64,000 nucleotides of DNA from Lateolabrax maculatus. Its lineage: Eukaryota > Chordata > Actinopteri > Acropomatiformes > Lateolabracidae. This document shows, one piece after another, positions 1-14,000 of the stretch. The stretch lies in assembly GCA_031216445.1 (NCBI GenBank), contig CM062204.1, positions 16,055,001 through 16,119,000 on the forward strand, given 5' to 3'. The notes beneath the pieces were generated by a model, which was given only the letters and a program-made list of their open reading frames with translations, did not search any database and had not been told where the DNA came from. The translations under genes were made by a program, and so were the position numbers. Each line of letters begins with the position of its first letter. Position 1 is the stretch's first letter.

Positions 1-325
1 TTATGTTTTTGATTTCAAGACAAAGGACCAGAGGGACAGTAGCTCCTCTCTGCTTGTGAATGCCTCATGGCTGTATGGTGTTGGATATACTGTATAGAGT
101 ATTTTTAGAATACAATGTCAGTGCACGTGTGTACAGCTCCAAGTTCAATACTGTACTTTTTGCATTATGGTAGGTAATTAGAGAGAACATACAACCAAAG
201 CATCGACGTTTTCTCCTCTAAATTATTGGGATCTGTCTGTGTCGTGCTGTGTCATTGTCGCTGGTACTCAAAACGTAACAATAAATCACAGTAAAAGTGA
301 ATGTTGTCATTTGTGCTGAAATAAA

Positions 326-663
326 ATGTCGATTAATTAATTAGTCAGTCGACAGCAAATTAATCGGCAACTTTTTTGATAACTGATAAATTTGTTTGAG
401 TCACTTTTTTCAAAAAGTTTTTTAAACGTTCCTGTTTCTAGCTTCTGAAATGTGATATTTTGCTGCTCTTCTTTGTCTTATATGATATTAAACTGAATAC
501 ATTTGAATTTTACACTTTTGGTTTAACAAAAGCTATTTGAAGACATTACCTTCTGCACTGGGAAATTGTGATCATCATTTTTCACTATTTTCGGACATTT
601 CACACGATCAAGAAATAATCAGCATGTTACTCAATAATCAAAATGTCTGTTAGTTACAGCCCA
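326..663 (-). repeat. Dispersed teleost repeat (GGGCTGCAAC family), reverse
   Basis: It ends at TTAGTTACAGCCC, the reverse complement of the family head, and contains ATTAATCGGCAAC and GCTTCTGAAATGTGATATTTTG, which recur in the other copies. Confidence 0.65.
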
Positions 664-3376
664 TATATTGTATTACTCAACATGAATTTGGATGTATTCG
701 TTAAATTCCTAATAGCTGGAGGGAACTGAGGAAGAATCCAAACCAGTTAGTTTTACAGGCTTTAGTTGTCAGAGATGAAAAACTTAATATTGGAGAAACT
801 CTGAATCCTCTGTCCACTAAAAACACTCCTGCAGAAACATTCACTTTACTCTCAAACTGGGCTTTAAATTTTGTGTCCAAATAAACCCCAAAACAGCTCA
901 AACTTCTGTCAATAAATCTGTGACATGTAGCGCTTCTATGTGACCACTAGGAGGAAGTCACATACAAGCACAGGTCAGTCTGTTGTCACACTGCCGCCTC
1001 ATGCAGGACAACCTTTTAAAACCTCGTACATTTACTGCTGAGACAATTTGCCTCAAAAAAGTCCCTGAATATGAAACTTTTCATGAAGGAGAAGCTATAA
1101 CACTACAATGAGAATCCCTCTCTGCACGTTTAGATGTTGCTTTGGCCATACTTGACCTTACTCCCACCCCAGCCAATGACTTCAGCATAACATAAAATAT
1201 AAAATCAACATCAACATAAAATCAGGGTTGTCACCCCCCCCCCCTCGACTCACCTTTCAGTAAGATCATGTGAATAAATGAATACAGAAACACTTTATCC
1301 AGATGATATAAACAACCTTGCTATACCCTCTCGTGTTTATGTTTATTTTGTAAGCGGGTTGGCTGCCCTGGACAGACGTATGTTGAATATACAGTGTCCG
1401 TTTGGAGGAGGGAACCTGGCATGTGTCTGAGTGTGCGAATGTGTGTGGTTTTAAACAGAACCTCGACAGTGAGGTCTCTGTTTGAGGTCGAAGTGTTTGC
1501 TCCATACATACGAGAGAGGGAGGGGGGCGGACTTGGTTTCCTGATTTCTAAGAACTCCTGGATGTCTTCAGCAACTCAAAACCAGCTGTTAACATCTGTC
1601 GGGGGTGCGGCGGGGGGCAAGGCAGCACAGCAGCTCCTGAGGTCCCCAAAACGAGTTCAAGCATTAGTTTTGGCTTTACATCTTTACATACAAGAGTGTG
1701 TGCAGTATACACAGGTCACATATTACTGTTCAGAGTGGGTGAATGTGATCATTTTAAGCTTTGTTTGGGCAACTAGTTTTTTCTTAAAGCTTTTCTTTTC
1801 TTCTCTGGTGACCCAAACTGAATAAAAAGGAGTAACATTCATGTTATGGAAAGATTGTCAGATTTTATTGTTAAAACTAACCCATGGACAGAGTTCCCTT
1901 TACTAGCTTCATAATTACCCCCATACTTCTGTGTTTGACCAATAAATCCACAGAATAGAGCTTATAGATTGAATTAAGGACATTTTAAAGGAAGTTATTA
2001 TGCTATATTTGTAGGCAGCAGCTATGACTAGAGAGGAACTTTAGGGATTTAGCTGACAACAGTCATGCTTTTTAAACATATGGTTATGCCACAGAGTTTG
2101 AAATATAAATGTTTAGACATTTAAATGTAAAAATGACTGAATGACAGTAAGATCTTGAGTTGTGAAAACTACATATAGCACACACATAAAATACACATTC
2201 TCTCATTAAAATGTGACTTTCTCATGGCTGAGCACATGTAGTGAAGGCCAGAAAAGATACACAAACTGCACACACAGTCTGTATTAGATAAAGTAGTGAA
2301 CAGTATCTGTGTGTGTCTCACAGAGTCTTGTTCTCTGGTATAGAGACAAGTGTTGATTTCAAGTGTATGATAAGAACTCTTTGGCAAATGCAGCGCTCAC
2401 ACTGATTGACACTGTAGATGGGAGCAATCTAATATGTCGGCTCAATGTCATAAAGCTTCTGGTTTATAAGGACAAAGTGGTGTTGAATAAGTATAAACTG
2501 TCCCACATACAGCAGTTCACTCGTGCAAAATAGATTAATACGATTTTTGCCTATTAGGCTAAACTAATTTATTGTTAATTTGCCTGTTTTGCATTTATGT
2601 AGCATTTTCCAAGTAACTTTCAAATAATGGGATTCATGGCCAATATAATAAAAAACATATAGCTGCTGTCAAATGAAATTGTGTGTTTCCAAAATGTCAA
2701 CTCTTACGGAAATGTAAAAAAAAGCGTCCTACTTTTCAACTTGGTGGTTAACCTTGGTTAGAGATAATACAACAGACTCTTTTCACAGCATAGTAGGAGA
2801 AGCACAGGTGTAAATAATACAGTTATTGTCAGGCGAATTCCATTTAGCTGTTTTAGTTTCAGGGCCCTGGTAGTGTTCATGCCGGTTCACTGTCAGGCTG
2901 TCATGACTTACTGGGACACTTGAATAGAACAGAGCTATTGTTAATGTTATTGATAAAACCTGTACGATGACAAAACTGACGTGGTCCTTCAACTAATCTG
3001 AAAATGTCAAATTTACCAAACTCAGAGGCTCACGATTCTCATGTCTTTTATCAATAATACCTTGTAAGTTTGGTTTAGAAACCAGTACAGAGAATGGGTC
3101 ACTGGTGACTCACTTGTCACTGCCCTCTTAGGAACTCAGTGAAGTTGATGTTTTATTAATCATGTGTGGTAAGTGTAGATAGAAATGTACTGCACATGCA
3201 CATACACGCACATAGACACAGCACTTTCAGCATGCCTCTCTGTGGGTCTTTTAAAAGTGTGTGTAGTGATCGTGGGTGTAGCAGAGTGGAATCTAGCCAC
3301 TATTTAGACATTCCTGGAATACCTCCCGCAGCTCATTCGCTGGCTCTACCAGGAGCAGTCAAGGTCCTCCCCCCTC

Positions 3377-3410
3377 CACACACACACTCACACACACACA
3401 CACACACACA
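3377..3410. repeat. CA microsatellite
   Basis: A CA run with one CT interruption. Confidence 0.9.
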
Positions 3411-4587
3411 GGGTCGCCTCATGGAAACAGCTTCTCTATCCAATTTACCTCATAAAAAGCACGTGGCCAGTTCTTCCAAACCAAAACTCTCTCCACTTCA
3501 CAGACTCTGATTACAAACCCAGACCACTGATCCATTTAACACTGAGGCTTCACGACTCTTCCGGTATGGGAAGTCATAACACCCCATTGTTTATACATGA
3601 TCCAAAGGAAAGTTGGGAAAACTCTGGCTCATTTTTCTTAGGAACTGGATTCTTATCTTTTGGGAGCTACAGTAATTTAGCACAAAGGGCGGATAAGGAG
3701 ACGGTGATGTAGAGCATTTTCTCTCTGAATTTCGCTTCTTTGGGAAATATGACTACAATGCACATGCCTTCCAGTAACTCTGTGCTTCTAAAATTACAGT
3801 ACAGGTTATCATCTTTCCAAGACACATTTTGCACCATTATTAATGATAATATTTTGTTTTGCAAATGTTCTGTTTGCTTTTAAAGAGAAACAGATGCAGA
3901 GACTGTGGATACAGACTAACCTGATGTTTTACATTTGAATACGCAAAGTCTAGTTCAATATTGATTTATGATGCTGCAGCGATATACGTCTGACTCGTAA
4001 ATATCCAGACTTTTTAAAAGAACAATAGACGCAACATCAGTAGGTTCTCCTACCTTACATTACAGTGGAAAGAGTAATAATAATAGTATATAAAATACAG
4101 CTATACTCCTGCGTGGAGGCAGCGGTGCCACTAGGCTAAAATAACATAAAGTAAAATGTTGTGTGTATTCTTCCTAGACAGCTTAGAAAAAAAATTACAT
4201 ATTGAGCATTTCTCTGTGTATGTGAGTCTGGTAGCTGTTGGGTAAGATTTGCCTCCACCTCATCTCTGTGGGAAACAAAGCTACAGTATGTATCACCCTT
4301 TATACCCAGAAACCCCTGCTGCTTCCATGTGTGGGCACATGCTCACATGTGGTTTAATATTCACAAAGGGTTTCTCCCCCCCCCTTTATATGTAAAATCA
4401 TTACAGTGACAGTCCTGGCAGTAGGGTGTGACTATGGTTTCCTCTGTTACATCAACATAAAAGCTGCTCCTTCTTCTACAAGCTGCTCCATGATCAGTGA
4501 ATGTCTGGTAAGTTGTGCGCTGCCTTTTATAATTCTCTCTGTCAGTTTTCCATCCTCCTTTCATCCATTATCCCTCCTCTCTCTCTC

Positions 4588-4590
<3 letters not shown>

Positions 4591-4623
<33 letters not shown>

Positions 4624-4693
4624 ACACACACACAGGAAGACACACCGGTTGTTTGGGTGGAAAAGATGGGTGGATGGACGGGTGATGCAAGGA

Positions 4694-4731
<38 letters not shown>

Positions 4732-4740
4732 AGAGAGAGA
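4591..4740. repeat. Pair of CA microsatellites beside the ldlr promoter
   Basis: CA runs at 4591-4634 and 4695-4728, the second followed by GA repeats to 4740, end about 50 bp before the Sp1-like box. Confidence 0.95.
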
Positions 4741-4789
4741 AAAATACCGGTTTGAGAGGAAGAGACACAATGAGACAGCAACACCGCGG

Positions 4790-5012
4790 CTCCTCCCCCC
4801 GGCGGTGCTCCTGTCCACTTTCAAACATCACCCCACCGCTCTAGCACCGCCCTCCTGTCAGCCTCCTAGAAAACCAGTCAGATGTGACTCGGACGTGCTA
4901 TTATTTCGCCGGCGCTCGCCTTTTACGCACAGCCTCTCGCCGTCAGATCCCGCGCTCTTCGTCGCTGACTTTTCCCCAGCCGTCACTCAAGGACCGACCA
5001 GGAGGACGGGAC
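4790..5012 (+). promoter_or_regulatory. ldlr: ldlr proximal promoter with SREBP site and Sp1-like flanks
   Basis: The ten bases ATCACCCCAC at 4827-4836 are the exact sterol regulatory element core of mammalian LDLR promoters. A CTCCTCCCCC-type Sp1 box lies upstream (4790-4800), and a C-rich block ending in CTCCTAGAAAACC lies downstream (about 4845-4876), resembling human promoter repeats 1 and 3. The element is about 180 bp before the start codon, as expected for sterol-repressible transcription by SREBP-2. The transcription start is not visible; 4880-5012 is presumed 5' UTR. Confidence 0.85.
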
Positions 5013-8000
5013 ATGTTTGGGACGTGGAGGGGACTCGCCGGACCGTCCGCATGTTGGTGTCTGCTGATGCTGCTTCACTGGTCGCCTCGGGCAGGTAAGA
5101 ATATGCGTCAGACACGCGGGGGATGCTGCGGTGTTTCGAAAGTTGGCGAGTTGCTGGTTGCACTCGTAAATGTAAAGGCTATTCCATGGGTCAGTAATTT
5201 TCCCCCGCAATGAATGGAAAGTACGCACTTGTTTAAGCATCGTTTTGGATTTTTCTCGGTTGTTTATATTTTTAATTTAAACGCTTCCATGAGCCCTTGT
5301 GGTGAACAAGGAGGATTTTTAAATATAATCCAGAGTGAACAAACTGTTTCTCATGTAATTCCTCTGAAATGTAATAGTTGTAATAGCTGCGATAACACCG
5401 ATTTGGGCGCATATGAATGAGATTCACGCACCGCGGTTTGATTGGTTCATTCCGCTCCGAAATGTAAAGGAACAACGAATCATGTCCGTCCGTGCTGATG
5501 GTCTCAAGTGTCGGGGGCGGAACTAAGGTGGAAACAGGCGGTTGTCAACGAGGAAGGGTGCGGCTAAGAGACCGGCGACCTGGCCTCCTCCTCTCTGCTG
5601 CGCGCTGGAGGAAATGGGATGCTGGAAAGTCTGCATTCCTCTTTTAACTGTGCGAGCTTATCAAAAGCTAGTAAGCGTGGGTGTGGGTCTGACCTTGTTG
5701 CCCGTGGGGACATATTTCAGGGTAAAGACCAGTTATTATGGGGAGAACTTTGGGGTCAGTGGACAAAAAATGAATGTAAATGTATGTAATTTCCCCAAAA
5801 GGGGCCGGAGTGACCTAAGGCATTACATATAGACATACTCAGTGTTTTAGCAAGCAATCAAACTTTATTTATATAGTATTCTACAAGACAGAACTTACAA
5901 AGTTCTTTACTGGAAGAAGTAGGGGGGGAAGAGGGATATAAAAGACACATAAAAGACAATATAAAAACAAGCAGAATTAAGCGTGCAACCCTGTTGAAGA
6001 GAAGAAATATGAAGGGAAAAATCAAGAGAAAGCCAAAGAAAAAAAGATCATTTTTAAATATGTGCACTTTTTTGGCTTCTCTAAGATAAATACAGTAAAT
6101 TATAGGTTATAACAGATGACCCAAATTTAGAAGTGGGGACTTTGTGTATACAGTATTTATACATCACAGAGAGGCAGAATATTCAGTTGATCTTGTATAA
6201 ATGAGTTCTTGATAAAATGAACCATAACATATTAAAATCCTGTTTAGTTTTGGACTCACGTCATCATCATTCAGTTTCTGGAGTCAAAGGCAAAGAGACG
6301 GATGTTACAATGTGCCGATCATTTTCGTACAAATAACATGATTGGTGAAGAAATAAATCAAATTCCCTTGAAGGCCAACAATGTACTGAGAATTAGGCTT
6401 CAGTCCCACTCGGCCAGCTGCTCCAGTAATCCCCCAATAATCTCAACTCTCCTCCAAGAGCTTTTCAGATTAAAACTTCAGTTTTTTTCCAGTTCTTGGC
6501 GCTCACTTCCAGTAACCAGATCTGCGTGTGTGTGTGTGTGTTATACGGAAATATTCACATGTGCTTTCTTGTTCTTTGTTTAAAGGTCTGGCTGTGGTGT
6601 GTTTTATGAATTCACTTTGTGTTTTGCACACTTCTGAAATGAGGCGTGTTTATCTGGAAAAAGGTCTCTCTTTTTTTTCCAACATGAGAGACTGAACTTT
6701 TACACTGTGGTGACTCACACAGACATTACTATAGAGTTCAATCTATCAGTTACTCATAAAATGCCTCTGTGTCACTCAGCATGTCACTCATACAGGTTTC
6801 TCTACATAGTCAACATACACCTGCAGGGGTATGATAAGATGAGACAAGATCAAGTGAAAGTGACAGCTGTTAGTTTCGTCTGCAGATGTTGACCTCATTA
6901 TCAAATCTTCCATTTGAAGTCTTACTGTCATGGCCCAAAGTTTTTAACTAAGATGGTCTCATAGTTACTTTGCATATGGGACTCAAACTTTATTTGACCA
7001 CATTACTGTCCAGCAATATTAATGTATTACCCAGTGACCATAGTTAACTCAGTGTCTCACAGCTACAAAAGATCACTTAACCAGCACAAATCCAGATCCA
7101 AGGCAGAAGTGACTGCTGTTGATCCTCATGATGCACACGCATCCTGGTTATTTATTAACTGCTGGTTGTATATTTGAGTCAATAAACACACCTCCTTGCG
7201 AAGGTTTTTGGTGTGGGTGTGTGTGTACTGCATGCATGTGCCATAAAAAAGACAGGAATGCATTGTTAGTGGGCAAAGTCACATGTGGTCACAAAGGACA
7301 ATTGTTGTGATGACGCCTTGTCAGACCGCTTGAGAGTATCTGCCATTCATTCGGCCAGTTTCTGCTGTCAAACAATTTTACGGTTTAACACATTTTGAAG
7401 TGAACTGTAGCAGTTTGGTATGTGTTTGAGTTAGTACTCGAATGGCCTTACACGGTAGTGTTATGGCTGGGTAGTTGACATTGTTCACACTGTGGGTATG
7501 AATAGCATCTGAACAATTCTCCGCAGAAGCAATTCATGCACTTTCTGCTTGAGATACTGCTCAAACAGTCTTTTTACCTGAGGTTTGCAGTCCTATGTTG
7601 AGCTTCCTGTCTGTAGGTATAAAAGTCAGCCGCATGAGGTTTGTTCAAGTTAAGATTCTAGGCTTTCTCAGCTGGGCCTGACAGGTTTGCAGGGCTTTGG
7701 ATATAAGATAAAATAGGATTGTGGTGTAGGTGACCCAATTCAATTTTCAGAGTAGCTATAGTGACCAAAAAGTTGCTCAATGACACATTTGAAGTGCTAA
7801 ATAGGATTACTAGATAGCCTGTTTCGTTATGCCTGTTTCCAAGGGACAATTTGAAATAGATCTTAAGTAAAAAGATAACAATAACAATAACAGTAGCCAA
7901 AACCAAACTTTTCTCACAAAAATGACCTACTGTAAAGACTTAAAGGAAATCTCCTCTTGCTGAACAGTATTCTTGGGAGGATGGTGACCCATATGTGGAA

Positions 8001-11000
8001 GTGGCAGGGAAGATTAGCAGAAATGAAAACATTGTAAGGATGAGGGTCGGGAAGTGCCAGCGTTTGACCTACTTTTGCGTCCTCTCCTACCACTGGAATG
8101 AATGAACGGTTCTCAAAAAGGGAAAGTGAGGGAGAGTTGCAGAAACTCTTTGAAATTTTGCTGTAAATTTGTGACTGCATATTCTCAAGAACAGCTGGAG
8201 TACGCTTTAGAAACTCTATTCCTGGAATCGCTGGCTGCACGCCTGGCTCCCCCGCCTGGCTTCCCCGCCATGTGTGTGAGCGTTTGTGTGTGTTCGTGGT
8301 TTCCCTGAAAGCGAATGGGGTTCAAAGGAAGAGCCCCTCAAGATCAGCCAAAGTTTTCCCCCAAATAAGTGAAACCCTATGTCGACTTAATGTTCCCAAG
8401 AATCACAAAAGTTGAGACACAGTCAACTTCTCACTTCTTTTTTTGGTTTCACGTTTCCAAGCAGGGGGGAGGCGACTCTTGGTGGTAAACCCAGGATTGA
8501 GAAAGCTGGAGTATTAAAATTTTTCGTAATCTGTCAGACCTGTCTTGTCCCCTTTTTAACTGTCATCGCTCATCGCATCTTCCTGTGTATACAGTCTCCG
8601 CCTTGGTCTGTGGGTCTCTGTGGTGATGCTGTTAGGAGGAATGCCACTCTGGGACCAATCAGCTACTGGTGGTGTGATTGTTCAACTCCTCCCATGCTAT
8701 TGTCTTAAAGGGATAGTCTGTCATGGCCTCAGCCTCCAGGTCACAGGAGAGACTGGCAGCGCAGAGGTGATGGAGGATGACACGCACTGGCTCAGGAGTG
8801 TGAATGGTTCCTCTGTTGATTCCCACTTTGCTTTGACGGGCTGGTTCATTGAGGTGTGATCGTCTCGAGGCGAGACCTTCTGAGCCCAAAATAAACCAGG
8901 GGCCGTACCGCGTCAAACATTTAAACCTCAAGCTTAATTGTGAAGCTGTTGCCACTTACGTGACAAAAGGAGGCGTGTGAGTCCTGTTCCGTACCTGAAA
9001 TGTGGCAAACCAACGAGTAACAGAGCTGTGCGGTTGGGTTAAACCTGCTTTCTTTTCATTCGAGTGACATTAATGGATGCCACTCCTGAGCGTACACCTG
9101 TAAGAGAAGCTTTGTTGCAGAAAGGATCATTTTTAAAGTACATAATAAAAACATGTAATGAGGTAAATCAACAAAAAAAGCATCTAGTGGGTCTCGGTTG
9201 ATGAGTGATGAGATTACTACCAAATAATGTCTTTTTATTTTCTCTTCTATCTATCTCTTATTTTATCTTTCTAAAATATGGACATAAATATCTAAAATTA
9301 AAATGAAATCAAGAGAGGTTTAACTGACTGATGTATGCGTGTTTGTGGGTATGACTGGATGTGTGTGTGTGTCTTGGGGAAGTAAAGAAAGATAGGACTA
9401 CTCATTGTGTGTTCCCACAAAGGAAGGGCCTCCTCTGTCCAAATACATTACATTTTTATTACTTCATATCTTGCTCTAACCCGCAAGGAACCACCCAGTT
9501 TTTTTATCTTAATTTTGTAACGAGTTAAGCAAAGAAGGAAAAAAAAAGTGGTTTTCACACTGTCAGCTATCTGAACGTCAGTGGCCTTATATTGTAATTT
9601 TCAGTTAAACATTGACCTTACAAGGATATCAGTTTTTTGTGTTGACACAAGTTCACATTACTACAAGGTGCTCACGAGCAGCAGAGTGTAAATTTAGCAG
9701 TAAATACTGATAATGTGGGTAGTTTGAACTTTGTCTGAACTTTGTCATTTTTATCATTTACAGATGCCGCCTTCACGTGCACATCCTCTCAGTTTAGTTG
9801 TGAAAATGGGAGGTGCATCACCCGCAGGTGGATTTGTGATGGAACTGATGATTGTGGGGATGGAACTGACGAACTGCCTTTAACCTGTGGTATGTTTAAA
9901 AAAGAAAAACACGTGAATAACACTGCAAATAGTGATTATTTTCACTATCGATTAATCTTTTAATTTTTTTCAATGATTTTCAATGATTTTCCATACTAAT
10001 AGGTTATTCAAGTCATTCTTACAGTTATACATGTGAATGTACATTCATATGAACTCAAATCACATTGATAGAAGGTATGAAGGAAATCAAGTATAAAACC
10101 TTTTTCTTTACCTTTGGACCTGTTAAAATAAAATCCATAAAATCATCAACAGCAGTGAATCAGAATCACATCAATGAAGCCACTGTAAAACAGTATTTTC
10201 CATAAGTAAATGATTGTTCAGTTTTATATCTACTCTAACTGTAGTCACAGGCTTTATCTCTCTGTTAATACACCAGATCATTTGAGTCATACTTCCTGTT
10301 TCTGTCTGCAGCTACCAAAACATGTCTGCAGTCAGAGTACAGTTGTGGCGCTCCCATGAACCAGTGTATACCAGAAGGCTGGCACTGTGACGGCAAAGCT
10401 GACTGTGACAATGGGGCTGATGAGAACAACTGCAGTAAGTTTTCTATAGAATTATTTCACACTTTTCACAACATACTTAACATACTCAATATATAAAAAA
10501 AACATTCAAGGTTACAAAAGAAGACACATGAAAGAGATATCTAGCTGCCTCCAGGAATACAGTGTCCTATATTATATTATTTCACTTGTAGCAGCATAAA
10601 ACAAACAAACTAAAACATTCCTGATTTTCAGATAATAATTGCAAATTTGGTATTTAAAAGCAAATATAAGGTTATTATAACAGTAAATAACTCCACTCCA
10701 GTGTTGTTTTTGGTGGGAAATTCCCATTTGATCAATTTCTAGCTGTAACATCACATTAACTCCTCTCCTGTCTCACCACAGCGGCCAAACAATGCAAGGC
10801 TGATGAGTTTCGTTGCGCCAATGGCCAGTGTATATCCACCACCTTCGTTTGCGACAGCGACAACGACTGTTCAGATGGCTCTGATGAGGCTTCCTGCCCC
10901 AAACCCACCTGCAGCTCTCGTTCCTTCCAGTGCAACAACTCGGTGTGTGTGCCGATCCTCTGGCACTGCGATGGAGACAAGGACTGTGCCGACGGGTCTG

Positions 11001-14000
11001 ACGAGTGGCCGGAGAACTGTGTGGGACGGCTGCCGGAGAAGCCGGTGCAGCGCTGCAGCATCCATGAGTTCCAGTGTGCAAGCGGGGAGTGTATCCACAG
11101 TAGCTGGAGGTGTGATGGAGGCATAGACTGCCAGGATCAATCGGATGAGGTCAACTGCAGTGAGTTGGCATTCTTGGAGTGTTACTTATTCCATCCATCT
11201 CCTCTTCTGCAAATCTATTTTCCTCTGATAAATCTTCTCTGACTCATATTTAGTAATGACTTTAATAGAAAGTGGAGCCTAACGGATGTAGGCTATTCAT
11301 GCTTGAGCATACATAATATCATGTTGCCATCCAGGGCCGCCTGCACATACTCAGTATCATCAATATTGACACAAGATGCACAACAAATCATGTCAGCAAT
11401 GATTTTCTACTCACTGTATGTAATCTAATTTCTCTCTGCCTCCTCTCTCTGTCTCTTTTCCTTGTTTTCAACCATTTGTCTCCTTTTTCTAGGTCGTCCT
11501 ACTTGTCGTCCAGATGAGTTCCAGTGTAATGACGGCTCCTGTATCCATGGCAGCCTCCAGTGTGACAGACAGCCCGACTGCAGGGACCTCAGTGATGAGA
11601 TTGGCTGCCACAGAGGTGACTCTCGCATAGATTCAATCCTATTTCACCTACACATTTAACTGTAGAGCAATGGAAAAGCAGTTTCATACCATAAGATAAC
11701 CATTCAATTCATAGTCCCCTGTTCTTCTCCACAGAAAATGTATGTGAAGGCCCCACCAAGTTCAAGTGTCGCAGCGGGCAGTGTATCAGCATGGAGAAAG
11801 TGTGCAACAAACAGAGAGACTGTGGGGACTGGTCCGATGAACCTGTCAAAGAGTGTGGTAAGTGAAGTCTTATTTTACCATCCATCAACCAAAAAAAGAT
11901 CAGACTAGGAAGTGTATCAAAGTTTGGGAATACACTCAGCTCAATTGCTGCTTGGAGAAAAAGAAAACATTTAACCACATCACAGCCTGGAAAATATGGT
12001 TGGAGCAGCGAGCCAAGCGGCCTCGGCTGACTGGCCTAGCTAGTTTGTGGTTTGAATGAGTGAGCTCACTGTGGATTTGAGCTACCATTAGGAAAATGGT
12101 CATCAAGAATACTTTTTGAAAGCTCTGTTTATCTGTGTCTCCACAGACAACAATGAGTGTTTGACCAAAAACGGCGGCTGCTCCCATTACTGCAGCGATC
12201 TGAAGATTGGCTACAACTGCTCCTGCCCTGCTGGATACAGACTGAAACTGGACAAGAAAACCTGTGAAGGTGAGAGGAGGGCGTCTGACATTTGAAATTG
12301 AGTCTATTTTGGAAGTAGGCCGGGACCAGCTTTGGGTCAAGGACATTTATTTTTAGAAAACAATGCATTAGAAACTTGACTTTGTAAGAGAAGTTTTCAA
12401 GCTGACAACAGCTATCTCTCAATTTGCCCCTCAACCTTCTCTTTCTCCACCCGCAGACATTGATGAATGTGCTGAGCCGGACACTTGCAGTCAGATCTGC
12501 ATCAACCTGCCCGGCAGCTACAAGTGTGATTGTGAGAAGGGCTACGAGATCGACCCTGTGAGCAGGACATGCAAGGCTGAATCAGGTAATGTTGAAACAA
12601 AGCCCGCCCATATTTACTCTTAAGAGTAGCTGTCTCATCTGACAATTGTCAGATGGCATGACCTGTGGATTTGTAATACTTTCTGAAATTTCTCCTGATC
12701 CTTCCTCTCTCTTCTGTGTCCTCCAGGTACTGTGCCCACCCTCTACTTCACCAATAGACACGAAGTGAGGAAGATTACAGTAGACCGCAGGGAGTATGTC
12801 CGTGTGATTTCCCAGCTGAAGAACGTCGTGGCTCTGGACATGGACATGCCTAACAAGATGATCTTCTGGTCTGACCTGTCCCTGAAGAAAATTTACAGGT
12901 TAGAAAGACTCTGAAACTTTTTTGATCCGTGTCTGTGTCTTGGTGAAGGATAAGTAAGCTCTTACAGATAAAGCAAAAGTGAAACTCTCCATCCTTGTCT
13001 GCTCCCGTACAGCTCCAAGATAGATCTGGCCGGTAGCTCTTCTCACCACACTGTAGTAATTGACAATGGAATTGAGGCCCCAGAGGGCATTGCAGTAGAT
13101 TGGATCCACGGCAACATCTACTGGACCGACAGCGGTTTGAAGACTATCTCTGTGGCAACGACAGACGGCAGCAAGAGAAAGGCCCTGATCACAAGAAACT
13201 TGGAGAAGCCAAGAGCCATCACAATCGACCCCCTAAATAAGTAAGTGATGTGGGACAGACTCGTAAATGTATTTTTCAAGTTTGGAATCAACTTGAGCTT
13301 TTTGTTGATGGTCTTTTTACATTTTGCTCTGTGTCCTCTTTAGCTTTATGTACTGGACAGACTGGGGTGAGGAGGCCAAGATAGAGAAGAGTGGGCTGAA
13401 TGGAGCGGATCGCATTGCCTTGGTTACAGATAACATTGTGTGGCCCAATGGCATCACCCTGGGTAAACAGAACTTAATGTCTACACTAAATGGAAACCAA
13501 TAACTTTCATTCAAACTGTGTAATAAGCCGAACGTTACTGTATATTAACCAGTCAAATATCTTTTTCTGTGTGTCTCTCTCTGGACAGACATGGTCAACC
13601 AGCGTCTGTACTGGGTGGATTCCAAGATGCACACTCTGTCCAGCGTTGATGTGAATGGAGGGACACGACGCAGTCTCATTTTCAGCGAGGAAAAGCTCTC
13701 CCACCCCCTCTCTCTGACGGTCTTTGAGGTTAGTGAGGAAGTCAATGTTTCCCCAGATGAAAATGAAGTCACTGAAGGTTAAAGGTGTCATTATCACAAA
13801 AATGTTTTGATTGGGTTGAAGGAAACATTGTGGTCAGAAACATTAACATAATCATAATGGGAACTATAATCTGCTTCAAGTGAAAAAAAGAATTTAAAGG
13901 AAAAGGGAAATCTATCATAATTATGATATATAAATATAAATATGATTCTCAATTTAAAATTAACTGCACTCGATCCTGGTTTCTTAATATCAACACACAT

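Larger units (their letters stand above)
1..4590. other. Intergenic region upstream of ldlr
   Basis: No supported gene. AATAAA hexamers at 280-285 and 320-325 suggest the window may begin inside the 3' UTR of a plus-strand gene lying to the left. The rest is AT-rich spacer with one dispersed repeat copy and a CA microsatellite at 3377-3410. The longest frame (1394-1825) has no recognisable domain and low-complexity composition. Confidence 0.5.

Noticed and set aside
1394..1825. 143-codon plus-strand frame upstream of ldlr
   Set aside because: No domain, no splice or homology support, and it crosses low-complexity G-rich sequence; long chance frames are expected here.
4406..5098. 230-codon frame across the ldlr promoter
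   Set aside because: It is mostly His-Thr repeats from the CA microsatellites and reads the promoter and exon 1 in a different frame from the signal peptide.
10756..11124. Minus-strand frames opposite the LDL-A exon
   Set aside because: They are antisense shadows of exon 4, whose Cys-rich coding sequence, phase and length fit ldlr exactly.
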